From Teredinibacter turnerae T7901 (GTDB lineage: Bacteria > Pseudomonadota > Gammaproteobacteria > Pseudomonadales > Cellvibrionaceae), in contig NC_012997.1 in NCBI RefSeq assembly GCF_000023025.1, forward strand, positions 3,407,125 through 3,471,124: 64,000 bases of DNA. Direction: 5' to 3'. Of the stretch, positions 28,308-38,634 are shown piece after piece. The position numbers were made by a program, and so were the translations under genes. The stretch's first letter is position 1, and every line of letters begins with the position of its first letter. The notes beneath the pieces are model-generated. The model was not told where the DNA came from. It worked only from the letters and a program-made list of their open reading frames with translations, and did not search any database.

Positions 28308-30107
28308 ATGACTCGCTATTTTTTCAAAGCCTCCGCGGCAACGCAATTTTCCCTGCGCTATTTTCTCTCACTGAGCTTATTATTCGTCGCTTTTCAGGCA
28401 TACGGCGATACCTACAATTTTGGTGCGAGCAGCAACAATGATGACTTCCTGAGCGTGGACCAGGCGTATCAGGCGAATGTCGAACTCCACAATAACAGCC
28501 TGGAAACAGACTGGACCATCGCGCCAGGTTACTACCTGTACCAACACCGCTTCAAAATGGAAGCCTACAACACTGAGCAGCGCGAAGAGCTCGAGCTGCA
28601 ATTCGCCCCTGGCCTACGCAAGTACGACGATTACTATCAAAAAGAGCTCGAGGTGTATTACGACAATACCACCTTCAAAAGTGCTCCGCCCTCTATCAAG
28701 CCTCCCTACGAATTACTACTGGTTTCACAAGGGTGTGCTGATGCAGGCCTCTGCTACCCACCGCGCAAACAGTACTTCCAGGTGGATACTGACGGCATTG
28801 TTGTTGAGACACCGGAGTCGACCATAGAGTCCAGCGCGAGCACAGCTGTAACACAGAAGCCTTCGGCTCAAGAGCAAACACCAGCTTCACCATCGCAACC
28901 CTTTAACCCGTTAATTTTGCTTGGTGCTTTGCTTGGCGGACTCATTCTTAACCTGATGCCTTGCGTATTCCCGGTCCTTTCCCTGAAAGCACTTAGCTTT
29001 GCCTCCAATAATCACCAGGATGGCAAGCAGCATCTGCACGGCTGGGCCTACACCCTTGGCGTGGTGATCTCGTTTTTAATCGCAGCGAGTATTATTCTGG
29101 TAGCCCGACACACCGGCGAAGCGCTCGGCTGGGGATTTCAGCTGCAACAGCCCCTTTTTGTTGTGATTCTCGTATACCTGTTTTTAGTGATGGGACTGAG
29201 CCTGTTTGGCGCATTCCATTTCGGCACCAGCTTGATGGGGGCAGGCCAGGGACTGACCACCGGTGATGGACTCGGCGCATCCTTTTTTACCGGCGTACTT
29301 GCGGCCGTGGTCGCCAGCCCCTGTACCGCACCGTTTATGGCCACAGCGCTCGGCGTTGCCCTTACGCAGCCAGCCCCCCTCGCGCTTTTGGTCTTCGCCT
29401 GCCTCGGTTTCGGCATGGCGCTCCCCTTCCTTGCGCTAAGTTACAGCCCCGCGCTTGCGCGTTATTTACCCTCTCCCGGGCCCTGGATGGATGTACTGAA
29501 ACAAGTACTCGCCTTTCCGCTGCTGGCAACCTGCGTATGGCTTCTCTGGGTACTGGGTAACCAAAGTGGGGTGACGGGCACCGCTATGGCGCTGCTAGGC
29601 GCCCTATTCCTCTACTTTGCCCTATGGTTGACGCAGTTCGAACCAAGATCGACGATCTTACGCTGGATCAATCGCGGCCTTGTGTTGGTGAGCCTGCTCG
29701 CGGTTGCGCACTTCAGTTGGCATCTTACCGACTACAAGGCCACGAGTTCCGGGACCTACGACAAGTGGCAGACCTTTTCCATGGAGCGACTCAATGAATT
29801 GCGTGAACAGGGCGAACCGGTATTTGTGAACCTGACGGCAGATTGGTGTATCACTTGCAAAGTGAACGAACGGGTCGCTTTCAGTTCACAGGATTTCTTC
29901 AATCACGCATTAGATAAAGACGTTAACCTGCTGATTGGAGACTGGACAAATGCCAACCCCGAAATCGAAGCACTATTGGCTGAGTTTAACCGCAGCGGGA
30001 TTCCTCTGTACTTAATGTTCCCTGCAGGTGGCGGCGACGCTGAGATCCTGCCACAATTACTCACGCCAAAAGCCGTAATCAACGCAATCGATCGCGCGGT
30101 GGAGTAA
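28308..30107 (+). CDS. dsbD: Thiol:disulfide interchange protein DsbD
   Basis: Inner-membrane reductant conduit that keeps periplasmic DsbC and similar proteins reduced. The protein is 599 aa with a signal peptide. The periplasmic alpha domain has C143/C149 (GCADAGLCYPP). The eight-segment membrane domain has C219 (NLMPCVFPV) and C339 (ASPCTAPF). The C-terminal thioredoxin-like gamma domain has C514/C517 (ADWCITCK). All three cysteine pairs are present, so it should be functional. It stands alone, divergent from the lipoprotein gene. Confidence 0.96.
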   Translation: MTRYFFKASAATQFSLRYFLSLSLLFVAFQAYGDTYNFGASSNNDDFLSVDQAYQANVELHNNSLETDWTIAPGYYLYQHRFKMEAYNTEQREELELQFAPGLRKYDDYYQKELEVYYDNTTFKSAPPSIKPPYELLLVSQGCADAGLCYPPRKQYFQVDTDGIVVETPESTIESSASTAVTQKPSAQEQTPASPSQPFNPLILLGALLGGLILNLMPCVFPVLSLKALSFASNNHQDGKQHLHGWAYTLGVVISFLIAASIILVARHTGEALGWGFQLQQPLFVVILVYLFLVMGLSLFGAFHFGTSLMGAGQGLTTGDGLGASFFTGVLAAVVASPCTAPFMATALGVALTQPAPLALLVFACLGFGMALPFLALSYSPALARYLPSPGPWMDVLKQVLAFPLLATCVWLLWVLGNQSGVTGTAMALLGALFLYFALWLTQFEPRSTILRWINRGLVLVSLLAVAHFSWHLTDYKATSSGTYDKWQTFSMERLNELREQGEPVFVNLTADWCITCKVNERVAFSSQDFFNHALDKDVNLLIGDWTNANPEIEALLAEFNRSGIPLYLMFPAGGGDAEILPQLLTPKAVINAIDRAVE

Positions 30108-30367
30108 AAAAACACCAGCGCTATCCAAACCGACTTCGATCATATAACAACCACTAATTTCATGAACGTCGGGAATATTGAAGCAAAATGCGGTGATTGT
30201 CAGCAAAACGGCAATCACCCATAGACATCAGCCGCCAAATTAGGCACAATCCCCTCCAGACATCTCGAAACAGCGTTTTTACACGCAAGTCGAGACATTT
30301 CTGCGCTTTTAACCTCATTTTTCTTAAGCTAAGTCGTTAAAAACTTTCTTAAGGCACAGGAATTTTC

Positions 30368-30832
30368 ATGGCTACTATTCTGGTGCTTCACGGGCCAAAC
30401 CTTAACTTACTAGGTACCCGGGAACCCGAAATCTACGGGCGAGAAACCCTTGCAGATATCGACCAGAAGCTTATGACGCTTTGCCTTGAGCGGGGCCATC
30501 ATCTGCATTTTCTGCAAAGCAACGCCGAATACGAGTTGATAGACCGAATCCACGACGCACGCAGGGAAGGCGTTAACTTTATCGTGATCAACCCCGCTGC
30601 GTTTACGCACACCAGTGTCGCCCTGCGCGATGCGCTTGCAGGCGTCGGTATCCCTTTTGTTGAATGCCACTTATCGAATGTATTCAGCCGTGAAGCCTTT
30701 CGTCACCACTCCTATTTTTCCGACATCGCGGTCGGAGTGGTCTGCGGATTTGGCTCACAGAGCTATGAGCTCGCGCTGCAAGCGGCATTCAATTATCTGG
30801 ATAAAAACAAGCCCGAACAAAAACACAGCTGA
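30368..30832 (+). CDS. aroQ: 3-dehydroquinate dehydratase, type II
   Basis: Shikimate-pathway enzyme, dodecameric type II. The protein is 154 aa. Family motifs are [16 protein letters not shown] at the N-terminus, with the catalytic Arg and the flexible-loop Tyr, [17 protein letters not shown], and [14 protein letters not shown]. It precedes accB-accC, a common gammaproteobacterial arrangement. Confidence 0.97.
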   Translation: MATILVLHGPNLNLLGTREPEIYGRETLADIDQKLMTLCLERGHHLHFLQSNAEYELIDRIHDARREGVNFIVINPAAFTHTSVALRDALAGVGIPFVECHLSNVFSREAFRHHSYFSDIAVGVVCGFGSQSYELALQAAFNYLDKNKPEQKHS

Positions 30833-30917
30833 ATATCGTACCGGAGGAGTGCCGACATTCCTCCCGCAACAACAAAACACAGACCTAGTCACAGCACACA
30901 GCTACTGAGAGGACACA

Positions 30918-31382
30918 ATGGACATTCGCAAAATCAAAAAACTGATCGAATTGTTGGAGGAATCCAACGTCGAAGAACTGGAAATTAAAGAAGGCGAAGA
31001 ATCTGTTCGCATCAGCCGTGGTGGTGCGCGCTCAGCCGCCGCTCCCATGCAAACAGTATTTCAACCTGCGCCGGTTGCCGCGGCACCTGCACCAGCCCCC
31101 GTGGCCGCTGCGCCCGCTCCGAGTGAAGAAAAAGCCCCGGAAGTGGCAGGCCACAAAGTGGTGTCCCCTATGGTTGGCACCTTCTACCGTTCGCCAAGCC
31201 CCGGTGCTTCGGCGTTTGTCGAAGTCGGTCAGTCTGTAAAAGCTGGCGATGTAGTGTGCATCGTTGAAGCGATGAAGATGATGAACCAGATAGAAGCCGA
31301 TAAATCCGGTGTGGTGGAAGCGATTCTGGTGGAAGATGGAGAGCCTGTAGAGTACGACCAACCTCTGCTCGTCATTAACTAA
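30918..31382 (+). CDS. accB: Acetyl-CoA carboxylase biotin carboxyl carrier protein
   Basis: Carrier subunit of acetyl-CoA carboxylase. The protein is 154 aa: an N-terminal helical region, an Ala/Pro-rich linker (about 40-72), and a C-terminal biotinyl domain with the biotin-accepting lysine K120 in [18 protein letters not shown] lies just upstream of the ATG. Followed 16 nt later by accC. Confidence 0.97.
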   Translation: MDIRKIKKLIELLEESNVEELEIKEGEESVRISRGGARSAAAPMQTVFQPAPVAAAPAPAPVAAAPAPSEEKAPEVAGHKVVSPMVGTFYRSPSPGASAFVEVGQSVKAGDVVCIVEAMKMMNQIEADKSGVVEAILVEDGEPVEYDQPLLVIN

Positions 31383-31398
31383 GAGCGGGGTAGCCATC

Positions 31399-32739
31399 AT
31401 GTTTAACAAAGTCCTCATTGCCAACCGGGGCGAGATTGCACTGCGCATCCTGCGCGCCTGTCGCGAACTCGATATCCCAACTGTGGCGGTCTACTCCAAA
31501 GCAGACCGCGATCTAAAACATGTGCGCCTGGCGGACGAATCTGTATGTATCGGCCCCAACGCGTCATCAGACAGCTACCTTAACGTCCCCGCTATTATTG
31601 CAGCCATGGAAGTCACCGACGCCGTTGCGGTGCATCCCGGCTACGGTTTTCTGGCAGAAAATGCTGATTTCGCTGAGCGTGTGCAAAAAAGCGGTTTCGT
31701 TTTTATCGGCCCGGATGCAGACGTTATCCGCCTGATGGGCGACAAGGTTTCCGCAATTGAAGCAATGAAAAAAGCAGGTGTACCCACGGTACCCGGCTCT
31801 GGTGGGCCACTGCCCGGCGACCCGGAAACCTGCATTGAAATTGCGCGCCGCATCGGCTTCCCGGTCATTATTAAGGCTGCTGCTGGCGGTGGCGGTCGCG
31901 GTATGCGCGTTGTGCACACCGAAGCCAGCTTGTGGAATTCGATTCAAGTCACCAAATCCGAAGCAAAAGCGGCTTTTGGCGACGATACCGTGTACATGGA
32001 AAAATTCCTGCAAAACCCACGTCACGTGGAAGTGCAGATTATTTCCGATGGCCAGGGCAACACTGTCCACTTGTTCGATCGCGACTGCTCGCTGCAGCGC
32101 CGCCACCAAAAAGTGTTGGAAGAAGCGCCAGCGCCCGGCATCCCGGAAGAAGTGCGACAGGAGGTCTATCAATCCTGCGTGCACGCCTGTAATGAAATTG
32201 GCTATCGCGGTGCCGGCACCTTCGAGTTTTTATACGAAGACGGCCGTTTCTACTTTATCGAGATGAATACGCGTATTCAGGTGGAGCACCCCGTATCGGA
32301 AATGATCACGGGTGTCGACCTGATTAAAGAGCAAATTCGCGTTTGCTCGGGCGCAAAGCTCAGCCTCAAGCAGGAAGACATCACGATCAAAGGCCATGCG
32401 ATTGAGTGCCGCATTAACGCGGAAGACCCCAAAACTTTTATGCCCTCACCTGGCCTGGTCGAAAGCTATCACGCTCCCGGTGGTTTAGGTGTGCGCATGG
32501 ATTCTCACCTGTATTCAGGATACCGGGTACCGCCCTACTACGATTCCATGATCGCCAAAGTCATCACCCACGCGGAAACGCGCCGTGAAGCCTTGCGCCG
32601 CATGGAAGGTGCGCTCGACGAACTGGTGATTACCGGCATCAAAACCAACACCCCGCTGCAAAAAGAACTGGTTCGCGATGAAGCCTTCATTGAAGGTGGA
32701 GTCAATATCCACTACCTTGAGAAAAAGCTCGGTCTCTAA
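31399..32739 (+). CDS. accC: Acetyl-CoA carboxylase biotin carboxylase subunit
   Basis: ATP-grasp enzyme that carboxylates biotin on AccB. The protein is 446 aa. [17 protein letters not shown] opens the carboxylase N-terminal domain, [11 protein letters not shown] is the glycine-rich ATP loop, and [25 protein letters not shown] is the catalytic and Mg-binding segment. Length and motifs are normal. A hairpin with a UUCG loop follows the stop. Confidence 0.98.
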   Translation: MFNKVLIANRGEIALRILRACRELDIPTVAVYSKADRDLKHVRLADESVCIGPNASSDSYLNVPAIIAAMEVTDAVAVHPGYGFLAENADFAERVQKSGFVFIGPDADVIRLMGDKVSAIEAMKKAGVPTVPGSGGPLPGDPETCIEIARRIGFPVIIKAAAGGGGRGMRVVHTEASLWNSIQVTKSEAKAAFGDDTVYMEKFLQNPRHVEVQIISDGQGNTVHLFDRDCSLQRRHQKVLEEAPAPGIPEEVRQEVYQSCVHACNEIGYRGAGTFEFLYEDGRFYFIEMNTRIQVEHPVSEMITGVDLIKEQIRVCSGAKLSLKQEDITIKGHAIECRINAEDPKTFMPSPGLVESYHAPGGLGVRMDSHLYSGYRVPPYYDSMIAKVITHAETRREALRRMEGALDELVITGIKTNTPLQKELVRDEAFIEGGVNIHYLEKKLGL

Positions 32740-32747
32740 GCCCTTCC

Positions 32748-32780
32748 CGGTGTGAACTTCGGTTCACACCGATCTATTTT
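32748..32780 (+). terminator. UUCG-loop hairpin between accC and prmA
   Basis: Perfect 10-bp stem CGGTGTGAAC/GTTCACACCG closed by a TTCG tetraloop, then ATCTATTTTC. The T-tract is short, so it may be a partial terminator or 3'-end stabiliser rather than a full stop. It begins 9 nt after the accC stop. Confidence 0.6.
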
Positions 32781-32790
32781 CGGACGTTAC

Positions 32791-33690
32791 ATGCCCTGGC
32801 TACAATTGCGCATCAACACCACCCGCGAACTGGCGCCGCGCGTTGAATACGCCATGGCAAAATCCGGGTCGCTCGCGGTAACTTTGCAAGACAACGCAGA
32901 CCACCCCATCTTCGAACCCGCTCTCGGCGAAACACCTCTCTGGCAGGAAACCCGTATAGTCGGTCTGTTTGAAGCAGATACCGACACCACCGCCATACTC
33001 GAACTGGTACTCAAGAAGTCCGGGCTGAGCGAAGCTCAGCATCAGTGGCACATTCTTGAGGACAAAGACTGGGAGCGGGAATGGATGACGCACTACCAAC
33101 CCATCCAATGCGGCCCAGGTTTCTGGATCTGCCCAAGTTGGACGGCACCGCCGGACCCACAGGCGGTCAACCTGATGCTCGACCCAGGCCTTGCATTTGG
33201 TACAGGCACCCACCCCACAACCTTTTTATGCTTGCAGTGGCTGGCCGGGGAAAACCTCGCCAATAAAACAGTGATCGATTACGGATGCGGCTCCGGCATT
33301 CTTGGAATAGGTGCGCTATTGCTTGGCGCAGTCTCGGTTACCGGAACCGATATCGACCCGCAAGCGCTGATGGCCACCCAGGAAAACGTTAAGCGCAACA
33401 ATTTGCCCGCCGAAAGCTTCCCTGTTTACTTCCCCGACAAGTGCCCGGAGAACCCCGTCGACATTGTGCTGGCCAATATTCTTGCTGGACCACTGGTGGA
33501 GCTCGCGCCCGCACTGTCTGCACTGCTTAAACCCGGCGGCCGCTTGTGTCTTTCCGGTGTCCTTGAAACTCAAAAAGACGACCTCCTGGCCGCCTACGAA
33601 CCCACCGTCGAGATCGAACAGGTGTTTCAACGTGAAGAATGGATCTGTATCACCGGCACACGACGGGCGCTCAAATCCGCAAAGGAATAA
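32791..33690 (+). CDS. prmA: Ribosomal protein L11 methyltransferase
   Basis: SAM-dependent enzyme that trimethylates ribosomal protein L11. It has 299 aa from ATG 32791 (MPWLQLRINTTREL); the in-frame start at 32752 lies inside the hairpin and is rejected. The N-terminal substrate-binding domain is followed by the Rossmann domain: the DPGLAFGTGTHPTT loop, motif I VIDYGCGSGILGIGAL, and NPVDIVLANILAGPL. The ribosome-binding site is weak. Confidence 0.95.
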   Translation: MPWLQLRINTTRELAPRVEYAMAKSGSLAVTLQDNADHPIFEPALGETPLWQETRIVGLFEADTDTTAILELVLKKSGLSEAQHQWHILEDKDWEREWMTHYQPIQCGPGFWICPSWTAPPDPQAVNLMLDPGLAFGTGTHPTTFLCLQWLAGENLANKTVIDYGCGSGILGIGALLLGAVSVTGTDIDPQALMATQENVKRNNLPAESFPVYFPDKCPENPVDIVLANILAGPLVELAPALSALLKPGGRLCLSGVLETQKDDLLAAYEPTVEIEQVFQREEWICITGTRRALKSAKE

Positions 33691-33789
33691 TTTACGCCCC
33701 CGCCGTGAGCGTATAAACTTCGCGTAAACCCAACGCCTATAACGCATTAGCGCCGTAAGTTAACGGAGATTCTCAGGACTAGAGCCCCT

Positions 33790-35163
33790 ATGGCAGATTC
33801 AATTACCCGCTGCCCAAAATGTCACACCTCGTTCCGCATCACCCAGGCACATCTCAGTTCAGCCAAGGGTGCGGTGCGTTGCGGCTCCTGTCTGAATATT
33901 TTTAACGCTAAAGAGCATTTGGTTGCCCCTGGCGAGGAACCCACCCCGGCAGCGTCTGCACCGACTAAAAAGCCTGCACGCCCGTTAACCAACAAGCCGA
34001 AAACGGCCAAACCAACCAACCGCGGTGCTGCTAAGAGCGCACCTGCCGTCGCGCCCAAGCCCGTCCCCAAACCGGTTCCCGCAGCGCAGAACATTCGCGA
34101 CGACGACGATATTCTGATAAGCGACGATATGGATATCGACGACAACCTGGGTGTTGAAGACGATCAGTTTAGTCACGACCACCACGACAACATCATCTAC
34201 AGCAAAAGCCTCTCATCGACAAAATCCAATCTTTTCGAGCGCACAGAAGAGGACGACAAAGACAAGAATGATGAGAACAAGCCCGATGAGTCCTGGGCAC
34301 TCAGCCTCCTGGAGGATTCGGAAGACGACACTCCTCTCCCCAGCTTCCGCAAAGACAGCAGCAAGCATGTCGCCGTTGAAGATGTACAACGCGCTTCCCG
34401 GCACACAGCAACGGGAGAATACCGCGCTGTCACTGAGCGCACGCCCACTCCAGAAGAGGATGAAGCCCAGGCGTTTATCACAGAAAATTATCCAGAGATG
34501 CCACCAGAGCAGGTGGAAGAAGAGCTTCGCCGCAACACCAGCGCCCACCAGCCGGTGTTCACCACCATGTCGGACGAAACCCAGGATGAATACGCCGAAC
34601 GCGAGCCGGAACCGGACTTCAGCCAACCGCTGATCCACGCCATTGAGCCAGAGCCAGTTGAGTTTTCTTACGCCCGCAGCTACACACTCTTGGAATCCAA
34701 CTGGTTGTGGGCACCGCTCACCTTGGTCGCCGCCATAACCCTGATCGGCTTACTGGCCTGGGTCAATTTCGATCATTACAGCCGAATTTCGCCTTACCGC
34801 AGTTATTACAGCAAGGCCTGCTCGGTTATCGGTTGCGAGTTACCTGCACTGATCAGCCGCAAAGATATACGCGCAGTTAATCTGGTAGTGCGCAGCCACC
34901 CGACGGTTGCGGGCGCCTTCATCGTGGACGCCGTACTGCAAAACACGGCGGAATTCGACCAGCCCTTCCCTTCGCTCGATCTGGTATTTACCGATGTTGG
35001 TAATAAACCGGTGGCAGCGAGACGTTTCCACCCCGCCGAATACCTGGCTGGAGAGATGGCGGGCAAAACCCAGATGCCCAGCCAGAAATCTGTTCACATC
35101 GTCCTCGAGATCGTCGACCCGGGCCCCGATGCCGTGGGTTACCGCATCGAAATCGCAAAGTGA
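33790..35163 (+). CDS. Zinc-ribbon (MJ0042-type) and DUF3426 membrane protein
   Basis: A 457-aa protein. The N-terminal zinc ribbon has two CxxC pairs (CPKCHTSFRI... VRCGSCLNIF, residues 8-37). Then a long disordered linker rich in Pro, Ala, Asp and Glu (40-295), a single transmembrane segment (about 310-330), and a C-terminal periplasmic domain of DUF3426 type. Its position between prmA and dusB is conserved in gammaproteobacteria. Function is not known. The acidic, low-complexity linker is unusually long. Confidence 0.82.
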   Translation: MADSITRCPKCHTSFRITQAHLSSAKGAVRCGSCLNIFNAKEHLVAPGEEPTPAASAPTKKPARPLTNKPKTAKPTNRGAAKSAPAVAPKPVPKPVPAAQNIRDDDDILISDDMDIDDNLGVEDDQFSHDHHDNIIYSKSLSSTKSNLFERTEEDDKDKNDENKPDESWALSLLEDSEDDTPLPSFRKDSSKHVAVEDVQRASRHTATGEYRAVTERTPTPEEDEAQAFITENYPEMPPEQVEEELRRNTSAHQPVFTTMSDETQDEYAEREPEPDFSQPLIHAIEPEPVEFSYARSYTLLESNWLWAPLTLVAAITLIGLLAWVNFDHYSRISPYRSYYSKACSVIGCELPALISRKDIRAVNLVVRSHPTVAGAFIVDAVLQNTAEFDQPFPSLDLVFTDVGNKPVAARRFHPAEYLAGEMAGKTQMPSQKSVHIVLEIVDPGPDAVGYRIEIAK

Positions 35164-35439
35164 TCTTTCTCGAAAAAAATACAAGCCCTCAAATTGCTAT
35201 TTTTTTGACCAAACTGCTCACTATGTGCATTCCCAATACCGCCAACAACGGGTATCATAGCCGCCTTTTTTGGGGTGGCGCACGTCTGCGTTAGCAGGCA
35301 TTACACCTACTGCTTTAAAGCCTCAGAGATAAGAGGCGCCGACCACACAATCGCCGCAGCGGTATTCGAACGGCGAAGGCAAAGAGTTATAACCCTACTC
35401 ACCAGCGAGATTTACAAGCCGTTCTTGGGGGAGAATCGT

Positions 35440-36432
35440 TTGTTCCACATTGGCAATTACGCTATCACAAGCATCGCATTGCTGGCGCCCATGGCGGGGG
35501 TCACAGACGCACCTTTCCGACGTATTTGTCGCGAAATGGGCGCGGGTCTGGCCACCTCCGAAATGGTAACCAGCGACGTTAACTTGTGGCAAAGCCGCAA
35601 AACCCGCGCTCGCCTGTCTGCCCTTGAACAGGAGCTGGCACCGGTGAGCGTACAAATTGCTGGCAGCGAACCTCAAATGATGGCCCAAGCGGCTGTCGCT
35701 GCGGTCGTGCAAGGCGCACAAATTGTCGATATCAACATGGGCTGCCCGGCAAAGAAAGTTTGCAAGAAGGCAGCAGGCTCAGCCCTCCTGCGTGACGAAG
35801 CGCTGGTGGACGCCATCACCCGGACAGTGGTAGAAGCTGTTGACGTACCCGTCACGCTCAAAATTCGCACCGGCTGGGACACCTCCCAGCGCAACGCGAT
35901 AAACATAGCCCGTATCGCCGAGAACAATGGCATACAGGCTCTGGCTGTTCACGGTCGCACTCGCGCCTGCCGGTTTAACGGCACGGCAGAGTACGACACC
36001 ATTGCTCAGGTGGTGAACAGTGTGGCTATTCCCGTAATAGCCAACGGCGACATAGATTCGCCGGCTAAAGCCCGCAAGGTGTTACAACACACCGGCGCAC
36101 AAGCCGTGATGATCGGCCGCGCGGCACTGGGGAATCCCTGGTTGTTCGGGCAAATAGAGCAGTTTTTGGAGCAGGGTGAAATTCGAGAACTTCCCGCCAC
36201 TTCAGAGGTTTGCAAAACCATTGAACGGCATCTGACCGACTTAACCTGTTTCTATGGGGAAGAAGCAGGCGTTCGCATAGCGCGCAAACACACGCGCTGG
36301 TACCTGCAGGGGTATCGCGACGCTGAAACATTCCTCAAGCATTTTAATACGTTAAATACTCTTCAATCACAACTAATGGCCGTGCGTCAGTTTTTAGAAC
36401 GGTCAGTAACACATGAGGAAAATGCAGCATGA
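35440..36432 (+). CDS. dusB: tRNA-dihydrouridine synthase DusB
   Basis: FMN-dependent reductase of uridines in t[23 protein letters not shown] opens the TIM barrel. The catalytic cysteine is in [12 protein letters not shown], followed by the second motif [10 protein letters not shown] (NGDI later). The frame runs open from 35275, but TTG at 35440 (FHIGNYAI follows) has a near-perfect GGGGGAG six bases upstream and gives 330 aa, the family length. Its end overlaps fis by ATGA, the conserved dusB-fis operon. Confidence 0.94.
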   Translation: MFHIGNYAITSIALLAPMAGVTDAPFRRICREMGAGLATSEMVTSDVNLWQSRKTRARLSALEQELAPVSVQIAGSEPQMMAQAAVAAVVQGAQIVDINMGCPAKKVCKKAAGSALLRDEALVDAITRTVVEAVDVPVTLKIRTGWDTSQRNAINIARIAENNGIQALAVHGRTRACRFNGTAEYDTIAQVVNSVAIPVIANGDIDSPAKARKVLQHTGAQAVMIGRAALGNPWLFGQIEQFLEQGEIRELPATSEVCKTIERHLTDLTCFYGEEAGVRIARKHTRWYLQGYRDAETFLKHFNTLNTLQSQLMAVRQFLERSVTHEENAA

Positions 36433-36740
36433 ACACAGCGGATACGCTAGTACGAGAAGGCGCTCGGGAATTAAGCCAGCCGGCCAATAGCGAAACATAC
36501 GCTAGCAGCCAAGAGCCTTCCTTAAGGGATTGCGTAGAAAAAGCCGTATCTAACTATTTCCAACACCTTGAGGGACAGGACGTCTCCGATGTGTACGACA
36601 TGGTACTCGCCGAAGTCGAAGCGCCTATGCTGGAAGTAGTTATGAAATATACCCGCCACAATCAAACCCGTGCTGCGCACGTTCTTGGCCTAAACCGAGG
36701 CACTTTGCGCAAGAAGCTCAAGCAATACGGTTTACTGTAA
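36429..36740 (+). CDS. fis: Nucleoid-associated regulator Fis
   Basis: Growth-phase-dependent DNA-bending protein. The protein is 103 aa. The C-terminal helix-turn-helix [24 protein letters not shown] is nearly invariant in Fis. A dimerisation region precedes it and the N-terminal 25 residues are less conserved. It is the second gene of the dusB-fis operon. Imperfect hairpins (CTGTTGTTGC/GCAGCAACAG near 36747-36776, then GGGGCC/GGCCCC) follow the stop and could terminate it. Confidence 0.97.
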   Translation: MNTADTLVREGARELSQPANSETYASSQEPSLRDCVEKAVSNYFQHLEGQDVSDVYDMVLAEVEAPMLEVVMKYTRHNQTRAAHVLGLNRGTLRKKLKQYGLL

Positions 36741-36967
36741 GTGCATCTGTTGTTGCACACCTGAGCAGCAACAGACACTCGGGGGCCTTCAGGGCCCCTG
36801 CTATACTCCAATCAGCCCGCGCGAGAGCGCACCAGACGGACGGGCAGCATTCAGCAGAGGCACCTCGCGTGTCGAAAACAGATTTAACGGCTATTGCAGA
36901 CTCGCCAAATATCGCAACCTGCAATACCAGGCACACCGATAAACTCCTATAAGGAACGCATACATCC

Positions 36968-38548
36968 ATGACCAACGTCACTGATTTCGTTAACATCAGA
37001 CGTGCACTGATTAGTGTTTCCGATAAAACCGGCATTGTGGAATTTGCTCAGACACTCAGTCAGCAAGGCGTAGAAATACTCTCCACAGGCGGTACTTACA
37101 AACTATTGCAAGAAAGCGGCATTCCCGCGATCGAGATTTCCGATTACACCGGCTTTCCAGAAATGATGAGCGGCCGGGTTAAAACCCTCCACCCGAAGGT
37201 ACACGGCGGCATTCTCGCCCGCCGCGGCACCGATGATGCGGTTATGGCCGAGCACGGCATCAACCCTATCGATATGGTGGTGGTTAACCTCTACCCTTTC
37301 GAAAATACCATTGCCAATCCGGACTGCGACCTCCCCACCGCAATCGAAAATATCGATATCGGCGGGCCGACCATGGTGCGCGCAGCGGCCAAAAACTTTA
37401 ACGATGTCGCCATCGTAGTAAACGCCAGCAGCTATGCCACCGTCACCGCAGAAATGGCAGCCAACAACGGCGCGGTGAGCAATGCCACCCGCTTTGACCT
37501 GGCGGTGCAGGCGTTCGAGCATACTTCCGCTTACGACGGCGCAATCGCAAATTACCTCGGCCAAAAAGTTGAAGGCGGTGAAGAGTCATTCCCTCGCACT
37601 TTTAATTTGCAGTTCGAAAAATTGCAGGGCATGCGCTACGGCGAAAACCCTCACCAGGCGGCGGCTTTCTACAAAGAAGCCAATGCCACTGAGGCGAGCA
37701 TTACCACTGCCGTGCAACTGCAGGGTAAAGAGCTTTCCTACAACAACGTGGCTGACACCGATGCGGCATTAGAAACCGTCAAGCTGTTCGAGACTCCCGC
37801 TTGCGTTATCGTCAAACACGCCAACCCCTGTGGTGTTGCGATTGGCGACAGCATCCTGGAAGCCTACGAAAAAGCCTTTGCCACCGATCCGGAATCCGCC
37901 TTCGGCGGCATCATCGCATTTAACCGTGAGCTGGATGCCGAAACCGCCGCCGCCATTGTCGAAAAGCAATTTGTGGAAGTGATTATCGCCCCAACAGTCG
38001 CCCCCGCCGCGAGCGAAGTGGTCAGCGCCAAGAAGAATGTGCGCCTGCTGGCCTGCGGTGTGTGGAATAACGCCACCAGCAGCGGCTACGACTACAAGCG
38101 CGTCACTGGCGGCCTGTTAATTCAAGATCGCGACAACGGCATGGTCACCGAAGCCGAGCTGGAAGTGGTCACCAAGCGCGCGCCGACAGAAGACGAAATT
38201 CGCGACCTGTTATTTGCATGGAAAGTGGCCAAGATGGTTAAATCCAATGCCATTGTCTACGCCAAAAACAGCCAGACAATCGGCGTGGGCGCAGGCCAGA
38301 TGAGCCGCGTAAACTCCGCCCGTATCGCAGCGATTAAAGCCGAACACGCCGGCTTTGAGGTAAAAGGTTCGGTGATGGCTTCCGACGCCTTCTTCCCCTT
38401 CCGTGACGGTATCGACAACGCCGCCAGCGTTGGCATTACTGCGGTAATCGAGCCCGGCGGTTCCATGCGCGACGACGAAGTAATCGCCGCCGCAGACGAG
38501 CACAACATGGCCATGGTGTTCACCCGTATGCGCCATTTCCGCCACTAG
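36968..38548 (+). CDS. purH: Bifunctional AICAR formyltransferase/IMP cyclohydrolase
   Basis: Catalyses the last two steps of IMP synthesis. The protein is 526 aa. The N-terminal cyclohydrolase ([17 protein letters not shown], then [14 protein letters not shown]-type SGRVKTLHP) is followed by the formyltransferase domain ([21 protein letters not shown]). It starts at ATG 36968 with AAGGA upstream and is followed by purD 86 bp later, the usual purHD pair. Confidence 0.97.
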   Translation: MTNVTDFVNIRRALISVSDKTGIVEFAQTLSQQGVEILSTGGTYKLLQESGIPAIEISDYTGFPEMMSGRVKTLHPKVHGGILARRGTDDAVMAEHGINPIDMVVVNLYPFENTIANPDCDLPTAIENIDIGGPTMVRAAAKNFNDVAIVVNASSYATVTAEMAANNGAVSNATRFDLAVQAFEHTSAYDGAIANYLGQKVEGGEESFPRTFNLQFEKLQGMRYGENPHQAAAFYKEANATEASITTAVQLQGKELSYNNVADTDAALETVKLFETPACVIVKHANPCGVAIGDSILEAYEKAFATDPESAFGGIIAFNRELDAETAAAIVEKQFVEVIIAPTVAPAASEVVSAKKNVRLLACGVWNNATSSGYDYKRVTGGLLIQDRDNGMVTEAELEVVTKRAPTEDEIRDLLFAWKVAKMVKSNAIVYAKNSQTIGVGAGQMSRVNSARIAAIKAEHAGFEVKGSVMASDAFFPFRDGIDNAASVGITAVIEPGGSMRDDEVIAAADEHNMAMVFTRMRHFRH

Positions 38549-38634
38549 TGACTAGCGGCACCGGGTCCCATCCGGTGCCATGGTGATCCGCGAGGGTCAC
38601 CTATTCCAAGTAGATCAACCATAGAACTAGAACA

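Noticed and set aside
31567-32184. 205-aa minus-strand frame inside accC
   Set aside because: Antisense shadow of a highly conserved enzyme gene; composition is His/Phe/Asn-rich without a family.
35275-35439. Longer DusB start at GTG 35275
   Set aside because: The extra 55 residues are unlike DusB N-termini, and TTG 35440 has a far better ribosome-binding site and gives family length.
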